DNA from: Bacteroidales bacterium
GTDB taxonomy: Bacteria; Bacteroidota; Bacteroidia; Bacteroidales; FEN-979
Assembly (NCBI GenBank): GCA_023229525.1
Contig: JALNZC010000049.1
Span: 1-27,490, forward strand
DNA length: 27,490 nucleotides
Direction of reading: 5' to 3'
Within the stretch, counting starts at the first letter, position 1; each line of letters opens with the position of its first letter. A model generated the notes under the pieces. It saw only the letters and a program-made list of their open reading frames with translations. It did no database searches and was not told the DNA's origin. Made by a program: the position numbers and the translations under genes. Shown in pieces: positions 9,286 through 17,118 of the stretch.

Positions 9286-9996
9286 CTATTTTTCCTGGTT
9301 ACAATTACATTCAGAGGAATCACCGATAGCAAAGAGAGAAAGATCATCGATAAAATAATAGCTGGATTTGAACAATGAATCGGTTGCAGATCGCAATTGA
9401 ATATGCCAGAAATCATCGCCCTGAGTAAAATTACCAAGTGTTAAAAATCGTTCCTTCCCTTTGGCTTTATAAATTCCCCGGATACACATCCATTCATTCT
9501 GGTCATCAAGATATTTACCGCTGGTGAGTGGTGTATGGGGAAGTATCATTTTTTTTGATTGTTCTCCTTTAAGCTCGTTAACTGACAGTACAGCGCCGAT
9601 TTCTTTGATCGCATAAGCACTCTGACCAAGGCTGACGAAACCCCGGATACAATATAGCTGTCCGGCAATGAGCGCGGAATCAAGCAGTGTCTCAAGGTAT
9701 TCGAAAAATTCATTCCGGTTCAGATTATAAAATTGCAAACCGGCATATGCATGACCGGAATGGGCTACCTGTCCGCCTTTCTTATTGAATTCAGTACCAT
9801 AATCAAGGCCAGGACTGCAATCGTTGAAATAATCCGGTGTTGCCATATTCGGGCTGAACCAATGACTGGCCAGGTGAATCTGGCCGGGTTGTTCGGGGCA
9901 TCCCGTGTGTTGCTCAAAACCAGGGTTAGGAATCAGGTTTTGGGAATACGCAACCAGAGGGAACAACACATTTATCAATAGGATCAGGCGGAACAT
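9286..9996 (-). CDS. Secreted protein with a predicted galactose-binding-like fold, function unknown
   Basis: The 236-residue protein begins with a signal peptide (about residues 1-18) and a likely cleavage after VAYSQ. The mature part opens NLIPNPGFEQHTGCPEQPGQI and contains GGQVAHSGHAYAGLQFY and, near the end, YYFIDDLSLFAIG. This pattern recurs in Bacteroidota exported proteins as a beta-sandwich domain, often ahead of an OmpA-like domain. Here the domain stands alone, with no OmpA part and no obvious type IX sorting domain. It ends in a short polar CNCNQEK tail. It is a single-gene unit between convergent maf and divergent surE. A carbohydrate- or protein-binding role is inferred from the fold only. 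Confidence 0.7.
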   Translation of the reverse strand: MFRLILLINVLFPLVAYSQNLIPNPGFEQHTGCPEQPGQIHLASHWFSPNMATPDYFNDCSPGLDYGTEFNKKGGQVAHSGHAYAGLQFYNLNRNEFFEYLETLLDSALIAGQLYCIRGFVSLGQSAYAIKEIGAVLSVNELKGEQSKKMILPHTPLTSGKYLDDQNEWMCIRGIYKAKGKERFLTLGNFTQGDDFWHIQLRSATDSLFKSSYYFIDDLSLFAIGDSSECNCNQEK

Positions 9997-10025
9997 GGAG
10001 AGTTTTTAAATAAGCAAATAAACTC

Positions 10026-10033
10026 CAAAGCTA
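10026..10033 (-). promoter_or_regulatory. Candidate -7 promoter element for the secreted protein gene
   Basis: On the minus strand these bases read TAGCTTTG, an exact TAnnTTTG match, about 30 bases upstream of the ATG at 9996. No clear -33 TTG is seen. The element lies 13 bases from the opposite-facing surE element, so the two promoters share one short region. Confidence 0.5.
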
Positions 10034-10046
10034 CAGGATTTCTTCC

Positions 10047-10054
10047 TAATTTTG
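10047..10054 (+). promoter_or_regulatory. Candidate -7 promoter element for surE-lpxB-comEC
   Basis: The bases read TAATTTTG, matching TAnnTTTG, and lie 42 bases before the ATG at 10097. The in-frame TTG at 10052 falls inside this element and so would not be within a transcript started here, which favours the ATG as the start of surE. No convincing -33 TTG is present. Confidence 0.5.
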
Positions 10055-10096
10055 AAGAACTTTTTAAAACGCCAGTCCGACATCAAAATTTTATCC

Positions 10097-10861
10097 ATGA
10101 AGGAAAAGCCCCTGATTCTGATAACCAATGACGATAGTTTGAATGCACCGGGGATCCGTGCCCTTATTGACTTTATAAGGCCTTTCGGAAGAACTGTTGT
10201 TGTAGCTCCCGATCGTCCGCAGTCGGGAACTGCACATGCCGTTACCATTGCACACCCATTACGCCTGGAATTGGTTTCCAAAAAAACGGATTATGAAGAA
10301 TACAGTTGTAACGGAACTCCTGCCGACTGTGTGAAACTGGCCTTCAAGGTTGTGATGCGGCGCCGTCCCGATTTCCTTTTCTCAGGAATAAATCATGGGA
10401 CGAACGCCTCGATCAACATCGTCTATTCAGGTACCATGGCAGCAGTGCTGGAAGGAGCCCTTGCCGGTGTGCCTTCGGTAGGGTTCTCTCTTTGTAACTA
10501 TAGTATGAATGCAAATTTTGCCAACTCCAAAACGTTTGTCCGCACCATTGCTGAAAAAGTAATTTCGAACGGATTACCAACCGGAATATGCCTCAATGTC
10601 AACATTCCGGACATTCCGGCAGAACAGATTCAGGGGATCAAGGTTTGCCGTCAGTCGGAAGGCACCTGGCAGGAAGATTTTGACGAACGCGAAGATCCCA
10701 ATGGCCGGAAATACTATTGGATGAAAGGTGTTTTTGTGAAGATAGGAAATGGTCAGGACACAGATCAATGGGCATTGGAAAACAATTTTGTTTCGGTGGT
10801 TCCAGTGCAATTTGATCTTACCGCCATTACCGCATTGGATTCTTTAAAAAACTGGTTTTAA
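10097..10861 (+). CDS. surE: 5'/3'-nucleotidase SurE
   Basis: SurE is a metal-dependent phosphatase that acts on nucleoside monophosphates and is linked to stress survival. From the ATG at 10097 the protein is 254 residues, normal for the family. The metal-binding start ILITNDDSLNAPGIRAL (N11, D12, D13) is followed by VVAPDRPQSGTAHAVT, CNGTPADCVKLA and FLFSGINHGTNASINIVYSGT, all hallmark blocks. The frame is open to a TTG at 10052, but that codon lies in the promoter element and the extra residues are not family-like. The stop shares one base with the lpxB start (TAATG at 10859-10863), so the two are probably translationally coupled. Confidence 0.95.
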   Translation: MKEKPLILITNDDSLNAPGIRALIDFIRPFGRTVVVAPDRPQSGTAHAVTIAHPLRLELVSKKTDYEEYSCNGTPADCVKLAFKVVMRRRPDFLFSGINHGTNASINIVYSGTMAAVLEGALAGVPSVGFSLCNYSMNANFANSKTFVRTIAEKVISNGLPTGICLNVNIPDIPAEQIQGIKVCRQSEGTWQEDFDEREDPNGRKYYWMKGVFVKIGNGQDTDQWALENNFVSVVPVQFDLTAITALDSLKNWF

Positions 10862-12876
10862 TGCGTTATTATATCATCGCGGGTGAAGCTTCCGGCGACC
10901 TTCATGCCTCCAACCTTATGAAAGCGTTGAAGACAGAGGATGCAGATGCCCGTTTCCGTTTCTGGGGGGGCGATCTGATGCAGCAACAGGGTGGAGAAAT
11001 GGTCAAACATTACCGTGACCTTGCATATATGGGATTTATGGAAGTAGTGGCGCACCTTCCTGTCATTCTGGAAAATATCCGGCTTTGTGAACGCGATCTG
11101 CTTCAATACCGGCCGGATGTTCTGATCCTCGTGGATTATCCCGGTTTTAACCTTCGGATGGCCAGGTTTGCATCGAAACATGGTATACGGGTCTATTATT
11201 ACATTTCACCGCAGCTCTGGGCATGGCGATCTTCACGGGTGAAAATTATCAAAAGGTGGGTAAATAAAATGTTTGTCATTCTTCCATTCGAAAAGGAATT
11301 CTATGCCCTCTATAATTATCCGGTTGATTTTGTGGGTCATCCGTTACTCGATGTCATTCATGATCAGATGACCGTTACACCAAGATCACAGTTTCTTTCA
11401 TTCAACCGGCTTGACGAACGGCCCATTATCGCTTTATTGCCTGGAAGCCGTAAGATGGAGATAAAAGAAATGCTGCATGAGATGTTGGCAGTCCGGCATC
11501 ATTTCCAGGATCATCAATTCGTAATCGCTGCAGCGCCATCTGTTCCCGAGGCATTTTACCTGGACGTGATCCGGAGATCCGATGTTCAACTCGTTAGCCA
11601 TCAAACGTACGATCTTCTCCGGTATTCCCGTGCAGCGATGGTCGCTTCCGGTACAGCCACACTGGAAACCGCATTGATGGGGATTCCTCAGGTGGTATGT
11701 TACAAAGGCAATTACCTTTCTTACCAGATTGCACGCCGGTTGGTTCATGTCGACTATATCTCCCTGGTTAATTTAGTTGCGGCCAAACCTTTGATTGAAG
11801 AGCTGATTCAACAAGATATGAACCCGGTCCGCCTGACTGCGGCATTAAAGAATATCATTCAGGATGATGTCGTTCGTCAGAACATGATTTCAGGATATAC
11901 TGAGCTGAAACAAAAATTGGGTGGAGGTGGTGCATCATCCCGTACTGCTAAACTGATCGTAAAATATTTACTTCTTCCGCTTTTCTTCTTTCTTTCCATT
12001 TCAACTGGTTTTTCTCAGAAAACAAAGCAGAAAGAGTTGATAGAATCAGGTATAATGAAAGCAAAGCTTTCCGATTTTCAAGCTGCTTTAATGGATTTTA
12101 ATCAGGCGATCCTGATTGATTCGGCAGAAGCGGAACCCTATTATAACAGAGGAATTGTTCGTAGTGAAATGCAGGATTACAAAGGGGCGATACTCGATTT
12201 TAACAAAGTGATTCAGATCCGTCCGGCCTATCCGGAACCTTATTATAACAGGGGACTGGCTAAAGATTACCTGAAGGATTACCTTGGATCTATTCAGGAT
12301 TATTCCAGGGCTATTGCCCTCAAAGCAGATTTTCCGGATGCTTTTCATAACTGTGCCCTTGCCAGGTTCGACCTGTGTGATTATAACGGGGCCATCGATG
12401 ATTTCACACGTGCATTGCAGTACAAATCTGATTTCCCGGAGGCTTTTTATAACCGCGGGCTTTGCCGGTTTAATATTCATGATTTCCCCGGAGCCATCCA
12501 GGATTTTAATGATGCTATCCGTCTTGATACTACTCAGTATGAATATTTTTCCAGTCGAGGGGCAACCAAGGCTGCAGCAGGTAACTTTGATGATGCCATT
12601 GCCGATTTTCAAATTGCTTTAAGTATAAATCCTGAAGACTCCAGTACGACAAGGAACCTGGCTCTTGCATTTCTTTATGTTAAAAATTATCAAGCTGCGC
12701 TGAACTTATACTCTAAGATTCTCGAAAATGAACCCGAGGATGCAGAAGTTTTAGCAAACAGGGGTGTCGCAAAAAATTATCTTGGGGATAAAGCAGGGGC
12801 CTGCACTGATTGGAAATCAGCATCTGAACTGGGATCGGAGAAAGCAAAATCCTATTTGCGGAAATTTTGTGAGTGA
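10861..12876 (+). CDS. lpxB: Lipid-A-disaccharide synthase fused to a membrane segment and a TPR domain
   Basis: The 671-residue protein has two parts. Residues 1 to about 368 are a complete LpxB (GT19), which joins UDP-diacylglucosamine and lipid X to make the lipid A disaccharide at the inner face of the inner membrane. Signatures are YYIIAGEASGDLHASNLMKAL, DYPGFNLRMA, YYISPQLWAW, VDFVGHPLLD, LLPGSRKMEI and SGTATLETALMGIPQVVCYKG. The usual C-terminus (GGGGASSRTAKLIVKYL) is followed at once by a hydrophobic stretch (about 366-384) ending GFSQ, much like a Bacteroidota signal peptide. Then come seven or eight 34-residue TPR units (about 390-671), with C648 and C670 near the end. No stop codon or usable start interrupts the junction; the nearest ATGs encode M342 and M399. 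The TPR part would be exported if the hydrophobic stretch acts as an anchor or signal. Confidence 0.93.
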   Translation: MRYYIIAGEASGDLHASNLMKALKTEDADARFRFWGGDLMQQQGGEMVKHYRDLAYMGFMEVVAHLPVILENIRLCERDLLQYRPDVLILVDYPGFNLRMARFASKHGIRVYYYISPQLWAWRSSRVKIIKRWVNKMFVILPFEKEFYALYNYPVDFVGHPLLDVIHDQMTVTPRSQFLSFNRLDERPIIALLPGSRKMEIKEMLHEMLAVRHHFQDHQFVIAAAPSVPEAFYLDVIRRSDVQLVSHQTYDLLRYSRAAMVASGTATLETALMGIPQVVCYKGNYLSYQIARRLVHVDYISLVNLVAAKPLIEELIQQDMNPVRLTAALKNIIQDDVVRQNMISGYTELKQKLGGGGASSRTAKLIVKYLLLPLFFFLSISTGFSQKTKQKELIESGIMKAKLSDFQAALMDFNQAILIDSAEAEPYYNRGIVRSEMQDYKGAILDFNKVIQIRPAYPEPYYNRGLAKDYLKDYLGSIQDYSRAIALKADFPDAFHNCALARFDLCDYNGAIDDFTRALQYKSDFPEAFYNRGLCRFNIHDFPGAIQDFNDAIRLDTTQYEYFSSRGATKAAAGNFDDAIADFQIALSINPEDSSTTRNLALAFLYVKNYQAALNLYSKILENEPEDAEVLANRGVAKNYLGDKAGACTDWKSASELGSEKAKSYLRKFCE

Positions 12877-12882
12877 GAGGAG

Positions 12883-12932
12883 TATTACTTTTTAGCATCT
12901 ATCCCGATTAAGCAGATAGAGCTAAAATAATA
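12883..12932 (+). promoter_or_regulatory. 18-bp interrupted hairpin just upstream of comEC
   Basis: Three helices stack here: 12883-12887 with 12928-12932 (5 bp), 12890-12896 with 12921-12927 (7 bp) and 12898-12903 with 12915-12920 (6 bp), around an 11-base loop. Two bases and one base bulge on the left side. The right arm ends four bases before the comEC ATG. No run of T follows, so it is not a standard intrinsic terminator. It may limit translation of comEC, act as a processing site, or weaken read-through from lpxB. Confidence 0.55.
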
Positions 12933-12936
12933 CATC

Positions 12937-15060
12937 ATGAATCCGTGGCGTCCCTTCCCATTGCTCCGGTTAGTTTTTCCATTCCTGGCAGGGATTGGCT
13001 TTGCTATTACATATGGATTCAATCATAAGCCTCAGCCGTTACTTCCGGGGATATTCCTTATTATCTTATTTTTTACCATCCTCGTTCCACGCACATTTCG
13101 TCTTTACAGATACCGGTGGATATCAGGATTATTAATTAACGGATTTATTTTTGTGATTGCCTTTCAGCTGGTGGCATTACATCAGCCGACAACAGATAAA
13201 GTTTATTTTGGGGATACACCGGAAGGGACTTTTCTTACGGTTGTCACTGAACCGCCTTCAATAAAACTATCCTATACTAAAGCGATCCTGGAGATCAGGC
13301 AGCGCCGGAATGCAGGTAAGTGGCAAATGGCAAGCGGTAAGACCCTGGCCTATCTGAAACCGGACCGTAATGCCCACCCGGTCCAATTTGGAGATATTCT
13401 TCTCATTCATACCCGCTTTCAGGGAATTTCAGATAACGCAAATCCCCATTCCTTTCGTTATGCAGGATTTCTTATAATGAAAGGGATTACACATCAATCG
13501 TATATTTCAACCGGTTTTTGGAAAAAATTCAGTGCACCGTCTCCTTTATTTTTCCGGAGGTTTGCCTATCGGTTGCGTGATCGTATGCTCGATATTTTAC
13601 GTCATAATGGGGTCAAGGGGAAAGAATTTGCAGTTGCCTCCGCACTCCTGCTGGGGTATGTTGAGGAACTGGACGATGAACTCCGGAGAGATTATTCGGC
13701 GACCGGTGCTATGCATATCCTTTCCGTTTCCGGTATGCATGTTGGGATCATATACGTTTTTCTCGAATTTTTATTGCTTTTCTTGAGCAGGAACAAGACT
13801 GGACGTATTTTAAAGACCATCATCCTGCTTGTTTTCATCTGGTTTTATGCATTCCTTACTGGTTTATCCCCATGTGTATTGAGAGCAGCTGCAATGCTTA
13901 GCTTACCAATCCTTGGCAAATCGCTGGATCGTCCTTCCGGTATGCCTAATATTCTTTCTGCATCACTGATCCTTATCCTTATACTTGATCCTTTCCTGGT
14001 ACTGGACATTGGTTTTCAGCTGTCCTACCTGGCTGTGATCGGGATCGTATTGTTTTACAAGCCTGTGTATGACCGTTTTACCTTTACCTCTTGGTTCCCC
14101 GATAAAATATGGTCAATTCTTGCAGTTTCGATAGCGGCCCAGCTTTCAACGTTGCCCATCACTTTATATACCTTTCACCAGTTTCCCAATTATTTCATGT
14201 TGACCAACATTTTCGTTGTCCCGTTATCCAGCCTCATTATTTATAATGGCATCCTTGTTCTTGTGGTTGGATCAGTCCCATTCTTTTCGTTACTGGCCGC
14301 CAGGGTACTGAGTTTCTTAATATGGTCATTAAATTCAATTATTCATTTCATTGAGCAACTTCCCTATTCGACCCTGCGTGGATTTCATCCTGGTTTGATG
14401 GAAATGATGATGATGTATGTTGCCATTCTGGCCGGGTTTCTAATGCTGACCACACGGAAACCAACATGGGTATTTGTCTTTTTACTGACAATTATTATGT
14501 TAAGCATTTCATCTTTCACTTTCCGGTTGAAACGACTTTCTTCCTGCAGGTTTGTTGTCTATAACTCCCGGGGCAATTCATTGTTGCAATTCAGCTTTCA
14601 GAATAGGGCCGTATTATTTTATGATTTTACCACTTATCCTGGAGAAGATTATTTTCAGCGGGTCAGGCAAATAGTCCAGGGGGATTTGGACGCTCATGGA
14701 ATCTGTTTTCGCCGTTTCTACTGGAATCGCAGGAAAGTTTCCGGTTCTGTTGTCCCGAAGAATCTCACTTGTTTGAATAAATCCGGTCGTTTTTTTCAAT
14801 TCTGCGGAAAACGGATCGGAATATTGAGTACTAAAATTCCCAAGGGTTTCTACATGAAAATGGATCTGGATTATCTCGTTCTATCAGGCAATCCCCCGGT
14901 CGATCTGAGTGAAGCGATGAACGTATTTCATCCCGGAGAGATCGTCATTGACGGCTCCAATTCGGGTTTCAGGATAAAACAATGGTTGGAAGATTCACGA
15001 AAATTAAAGGTTCCGTGTTATACGGTTTCTCAGGATGGCGCTTTTGAAAGAGATTTTTAG
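12937..15060 (+). CDS. comEC: ComEC/Rec2-family DNA uptake membrane protein
   Basis: The 707-residue polytopic protein matches ComEC, the inner-membrane channel that passes single-stranded DNA during natural transformation. Two N-terminal membrane segments are followed by a soluble OB-like region (about residues 80-200). The ComEC core starts at about residue 215 and includes FAVASALLLGYVEELDDEL and the diagnostic AMHILSVSGMHVGIIYVF, then many membrane helices to about residue 525. The last 180 residues occupy the position of the metallo-beta-lactamase-like domain but lack a visible HxHxDH metal motif. Core ComEC is therefore present, with a short or degenerate C-terminal domain. It is in line with surE and lpxB, 60 bases after lpxB and behind a hairpin. 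Confidence 0.88.
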   Translation: MNPWRPFPLLRLVFPFLAGIGFAITYGFNHKPQPLLPGIFLIILFFTILVPRTFRLYRYRWISGLLINGFIFVIAFQLVALHQPTTDKVYFGDTPEGTFLTVVTEPPSIKLSYTKAILEIRQRRNAGKWQMASGKTLAYLKPDRNAHPVQFGDILLIHTRFQGISDNANPHSFRYAGFLIMKGITHQSYISTGFWKKFSAPSPLFFRRFAYRLRDRMLDILRHNGVKGKEFAVASALLLGYVEELDDELRRDYSATGAMHILSVSGMHVGIIYVFLEFLLLFLSRNKTGRILKTIILLVFIWFYAFLTGLSPCVLRAAAMLSLPILGKSLDRPSGMPNILSASLILILILDPFLVLDIGFQLSYLAVIGIVLFYKPVYDRFTFTSWFPDKIWSILAVSIAAQLSTLPITLYTFHQFPNYFMLTNIFVVPLSSLIIYNGILVLVVGSVPFFSLLAARVLSFLIWSLNSIIHFIEQLPYSTLRGFHPGLMEMMMMYVAILAGFLMLTTRKPTWVFVFLLTIIMLSISSFTFRLKRLSSCRFVVYNSRGNSLLQFSFQNRAVLFYDFTTYPGEDYFQRVRQIVQGDLDAHGICFRRFYWNRRKVSGSVVPKNLTCLNKSGRFFQFCGKRIGILSTKIPKGFYMKMDLDYLVLSGNPPVDLSEAMNVFHPGEIVIDGSNSGFRIKQWLEDSRKLKVPCYTVSQDGAFERDF

Positions 15061-15068
15061 GAAAGATA

Positions 15069-15099
15069 ATTGTTTATTGTAAAAGTTTACTTACTTTTG
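15069..15099 (+). promoter_or_regulatory. Promoter of tRNA-Asp
   Basis: TTG at 15070-15072, a 19-base spacer and TACTTTTG at 15092-15099 fit the Bacteroidota -33/-7 arrangement. Transcription would start about 15105, a few bases before the mature tRNA end. Confidence 0.75.
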
Positions 15100-15112
15100 C
15101 ACCTCTTAATGA

Positions 15113-15186
15113 GGATCGGTAGTTCAGCTGGTTAGAATGCCGCCCTGTCACGGCGGAGGTCGCGGGTTCGAGTCCCGTCCGGTCCG
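15113..15186 (+). tRNA. tRNA-Asp (anticodon GTC)
   Basis: The 74 bases fold into a full cloverleaf. The acceptor arm GGATCGG pairs with CCGGTCC with one G-T pair, and the discriminator is G. The anticodon arm CCGCC/GGCGG holds loop CTGTCAC, so the anticodon is GTC. The T arm GCGGG/CCCGT encloses TTCGAGT. The 3' CCA is not encoded. It has its own promoter upstream and a strong terminator directly downstream. Confidence 0.97.
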
Positions 15187-15189
15187 CAA

Positions 15190-15242
15190 AAAATGAAAAA
15201 AGTCCTTGTAAATCAATCATTTACAAGGACTTTTTTCATTTT
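15190..15242. terminator. Bidirectional intrinsic terminator (24-bp perfect stem)
   Basis: Bases 15190-15213 pair without a mismatch with 15219-15242 around a 5-base loop. A-rich and T-rich flanks give a T-run after the GC-containing centre on both strands. It can end tRNA-Asp on the plus strand and rny, whose stop is at 15260, on the minus strand. Confidence 0.9.
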
Positions 15243-15259
15243 AATTTTTCACCAAACAT

Positions 15260-16831
15260 TTATTTGGCGTAGCTTACCGCTCTGGTTTCGCGGATGACGG
15301 TAATTTTGATCTGACCTGGATAGGTCATCTCACTTTGAATTTTCTTGGAGAGATCAAAGGAGAGCTGGTTGGCTTCCACATCGGTCACCTTATCTGCTCC
15401 AACGATAACACGCAATTCCCTTCCTGCCTGGATAGCATATGTCTTTACTACGCCAGGATAGCTGAGCGCCAGTTCTTCAAGATGTTTCAGACGTTCGATA
15501 TAAGCTTCCACAACTTCACGCCGGGCACCGGGTCGGGCACCGGAAATGGCATCGCAAACCTGGACGATGGGAGAAATGAGATTGGTCATCTCCATCTCAT
15601 CATGGTGGGCACCAATGGCATTAATGATATCCGGTTTCTCCTTGAATTTTTCAGCTGTTTTCATACCCAAAATAGCATGCGGCAGATCGGGTTCATTGTC
15701 GGGGACCTTCCCGATATCATGCAATAATCCAGCACGCTTCGCAAGTTTCGGATTCAATCCAAGCTCTGCTGCCATTGTGGCTGAGAGTTTTGCTACCTCA
15801 ATGGAATGCTGCAGAAGGTTTTGCCCGTAAGATGAACGATATTTCATCTTACCGATCATCCGTACCAGTTCGTGATGCATGTTATGAATGCCGAGATCAA
15901 TGGTTATCCGTTTCCCGGTCTCAATAATTTCCTGCTCAATCTGTTTACGTGTTTTTGCGACCACCTCCTCAATACGTGCCGGATGGATACGACCGTCTGT
16001 AACAAGTTTGTGAAGTGATAACCTGGCTATCTCACGCCGCACAGGATCAAAGCCGGAGAGGATGATGGCATCCGGTGAATCGTCTATGATAATCTCAACA
16101 CCGGTGAGGGATTCCAGTGTACGAATGTTCCGGCCTTCGCGTCCAATGATCCTGCCTTTAATTTCTTCACTTTCAATGTTGAAAACCGAAACTGTATTTT
16201 CAATGGCATGTTCGGAAGCCGTACGTTGGATCGTTTCAATAATGATCTTTTTAGCTTCGGTATTTGCAGTAAGCCTGGCTTCGTCGATAATATCCTTGAC
16301 ATGTACGATGGCTTCAGATTTGGCTTCTTCCTTAAGGGTTTCAATAAGCTGTGACTTCGCTTCAACGGCAGAAAGAGTCGAAATAGCTTCCAGTTTTTCC
16401 ACCTGGATCTTCAGTGACTTATCCAGTTCTGTCTGTTTTTTATTGACGATTTCAAGTTGCTGGGTGAGATTTTGTTTTATGGTCCCAATCTCTTTTTGTT
16501 TCTTGGCAAGCTCTTCAACTTTTTGATTCAGTGAGCCCTCTTTTTGTTTCAGCCGGTTTTCATTCCGGGCAGCTTCTTCATTCTTTTCATGAATGTATTT
16601 TTCATGCTCCCCTTTCAATTGTAAAAACTTTTCCTTGGCCTGAAGAATTTTTTCTTTTTTTACGACTTCTGCCTTTTCCATGGCTTCTTTGAGAAGGCTG
16701 TCGCGTTTGCGTTCAAGCGCCCTGTTCATTATGGCTCCGGTGATAATACCACCAATGATGATTCCACTTACGGCAAAAATGATTAAGATGAGTGTATCTC
16801 CCATTATATCTATATTTTTGCCGGAAAACAT
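15260..16831 (-). CDS. rny: Ribonuclease Y
   Basis: RNase Y is a membrane-anchored endoribonuclease that starts mRNA decay. The frame gives 523 residues from the ATG at 16831; a second ATG at 16804 (MGDTLILIIFAV) gives 514 and is also plausible, because it sits directly before the anchor helix. Domains in order are the N-terminal membrane helix, a long charged coiled coil (about residues 40-190), a KH domain with IKGRIIGREGRNIRTLESLTG, and an HD domain with LLHDIGKVPDNEPDLPHAI and AIGAHHDE. The C-terminal region includes DAISGARPGARREVVEAYI. No TAnnTTTG element lies between it and the upstream RNA, so it may depend on read-through from the zapA unit or on a promoter I cannot recognise. Confidence 0.96.
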   Translation of the reverse strand: MFSGKNIDIMGDTLILIIFAVSGIIIGGIITGAIMNRALERKRDSLLKEAMEKAEVVKKEKILQAKEKFLQLKGEHEKYIHEKNEEAARNENRLKQKEGSLNQKVEELAKKQKEIGTIKQNLTQQLEIVNKKQTELDKSLKIQVEKLEAISTLSAVEAKSQLIETLKEEAKSEAIVHVKDIIDEARLTANTEAKKIIIETIQRTASEHAIENTVSVFNIESEEIKGRIIGREGRNIRTLESLTGVEIIIDDSPDAIILSGFDPVRREIARLSLHKLVTDGRIHPARIEEVVAKTRKQIEQEIIETGKRITIDLGIHNMHHELVRMIGKMKYRSSYGQNLLQHSIEVAKLSATMAAELGLNPKLAKRAGLLHDIGKVPDNEPDLPHAILGMKTAEKFKEKPDIINAIGAHHDEMEMTNLISPIVQVCDAISGARPGARREVVEAYIERLKHLEELALSYPGVVKTYAIQAGRELRVIVGADKVTDVEANQLSFDLSKKIQSEMTYPGQIKITVIRETRAVSYAK

Positions 16832-16881
16832 TGAGATGTCTTCCGACGATTGTTAATACTATGAAGGACGTTGAGGGAAAG

Positions 16882-17090
16882 AAAAAACCCGCATTAACCA
16901 GCGAGGTATTGATAAACCTCAATTGACACGAATAGGGTAGCCAAGCTTTTCGAACGTCCACCGTCAAGGTACTTACCCTGAACATTCCGACGGATCGGAA
17001 TGGTGAGGCCTGTCCTACGAGTATTGAGCGTTGCCCTAATATTTGTAATGTTAGGTTTACAAACTGTCTGGATTAATACGGGTAAATCTT
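16882..17090 (-). ncRNA. ssrS: Probable 6S RNA
   Basis: On the minus strand the gap between zapA and rny can form one long rod. The closing stem pairs 17083-17068 with 16901-16887 (15 bp, one bulged T, G-T pairs allowed) and runs straight into six T residues (16887-16882), as in a self-terminating RNA. Just inside the 3' arm is a small hairpin, GAGGT/ACCTC (16920-16903). Further in, ATTAGGG can pair with CCCTATT. An 8-bp hairpin, CATTCCGA/TCGGAATG (about 16983-17002), lies nearer the top. A closing stem, a central bubble with a side hairpin, an apical arm, a length near 200 and a place next to zapA all fit 6S RNA, which binds housekeeping RNA polymerase. The 5' end is approximate. Another structured RNA is possible. 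Confidence 0.7.
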
Positions 17091-17118
17091 CAGATTTTTT
17101 TCAAAGAACGGCAAGGGC

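Noticed and set aside
10052..10096. Longer N-terminus of SurE from the TTG at 10052
   Set aside because: The TTG lies within the TAATTTTG promoter element, and the family start motif ILITNDD follows the ATG at 10097 closely.
11941..12060. Separate TPR gene beginning at the lpxB junction
   Set aside because: No ATG, GTG or TTG precedes the hydrophobic segment closely, and no stop ends LpxB; the nearest ATGs encode M342 and M399. A fusion is the simpler reading.
16062..16526. Plus-strand open frame antisense to rny (154 codons)
   Set aside because: It mirrors the coiled-coil coding region of rny; its serine-rich sequence is a reflection of that composition and has no family resemblance or promoter.
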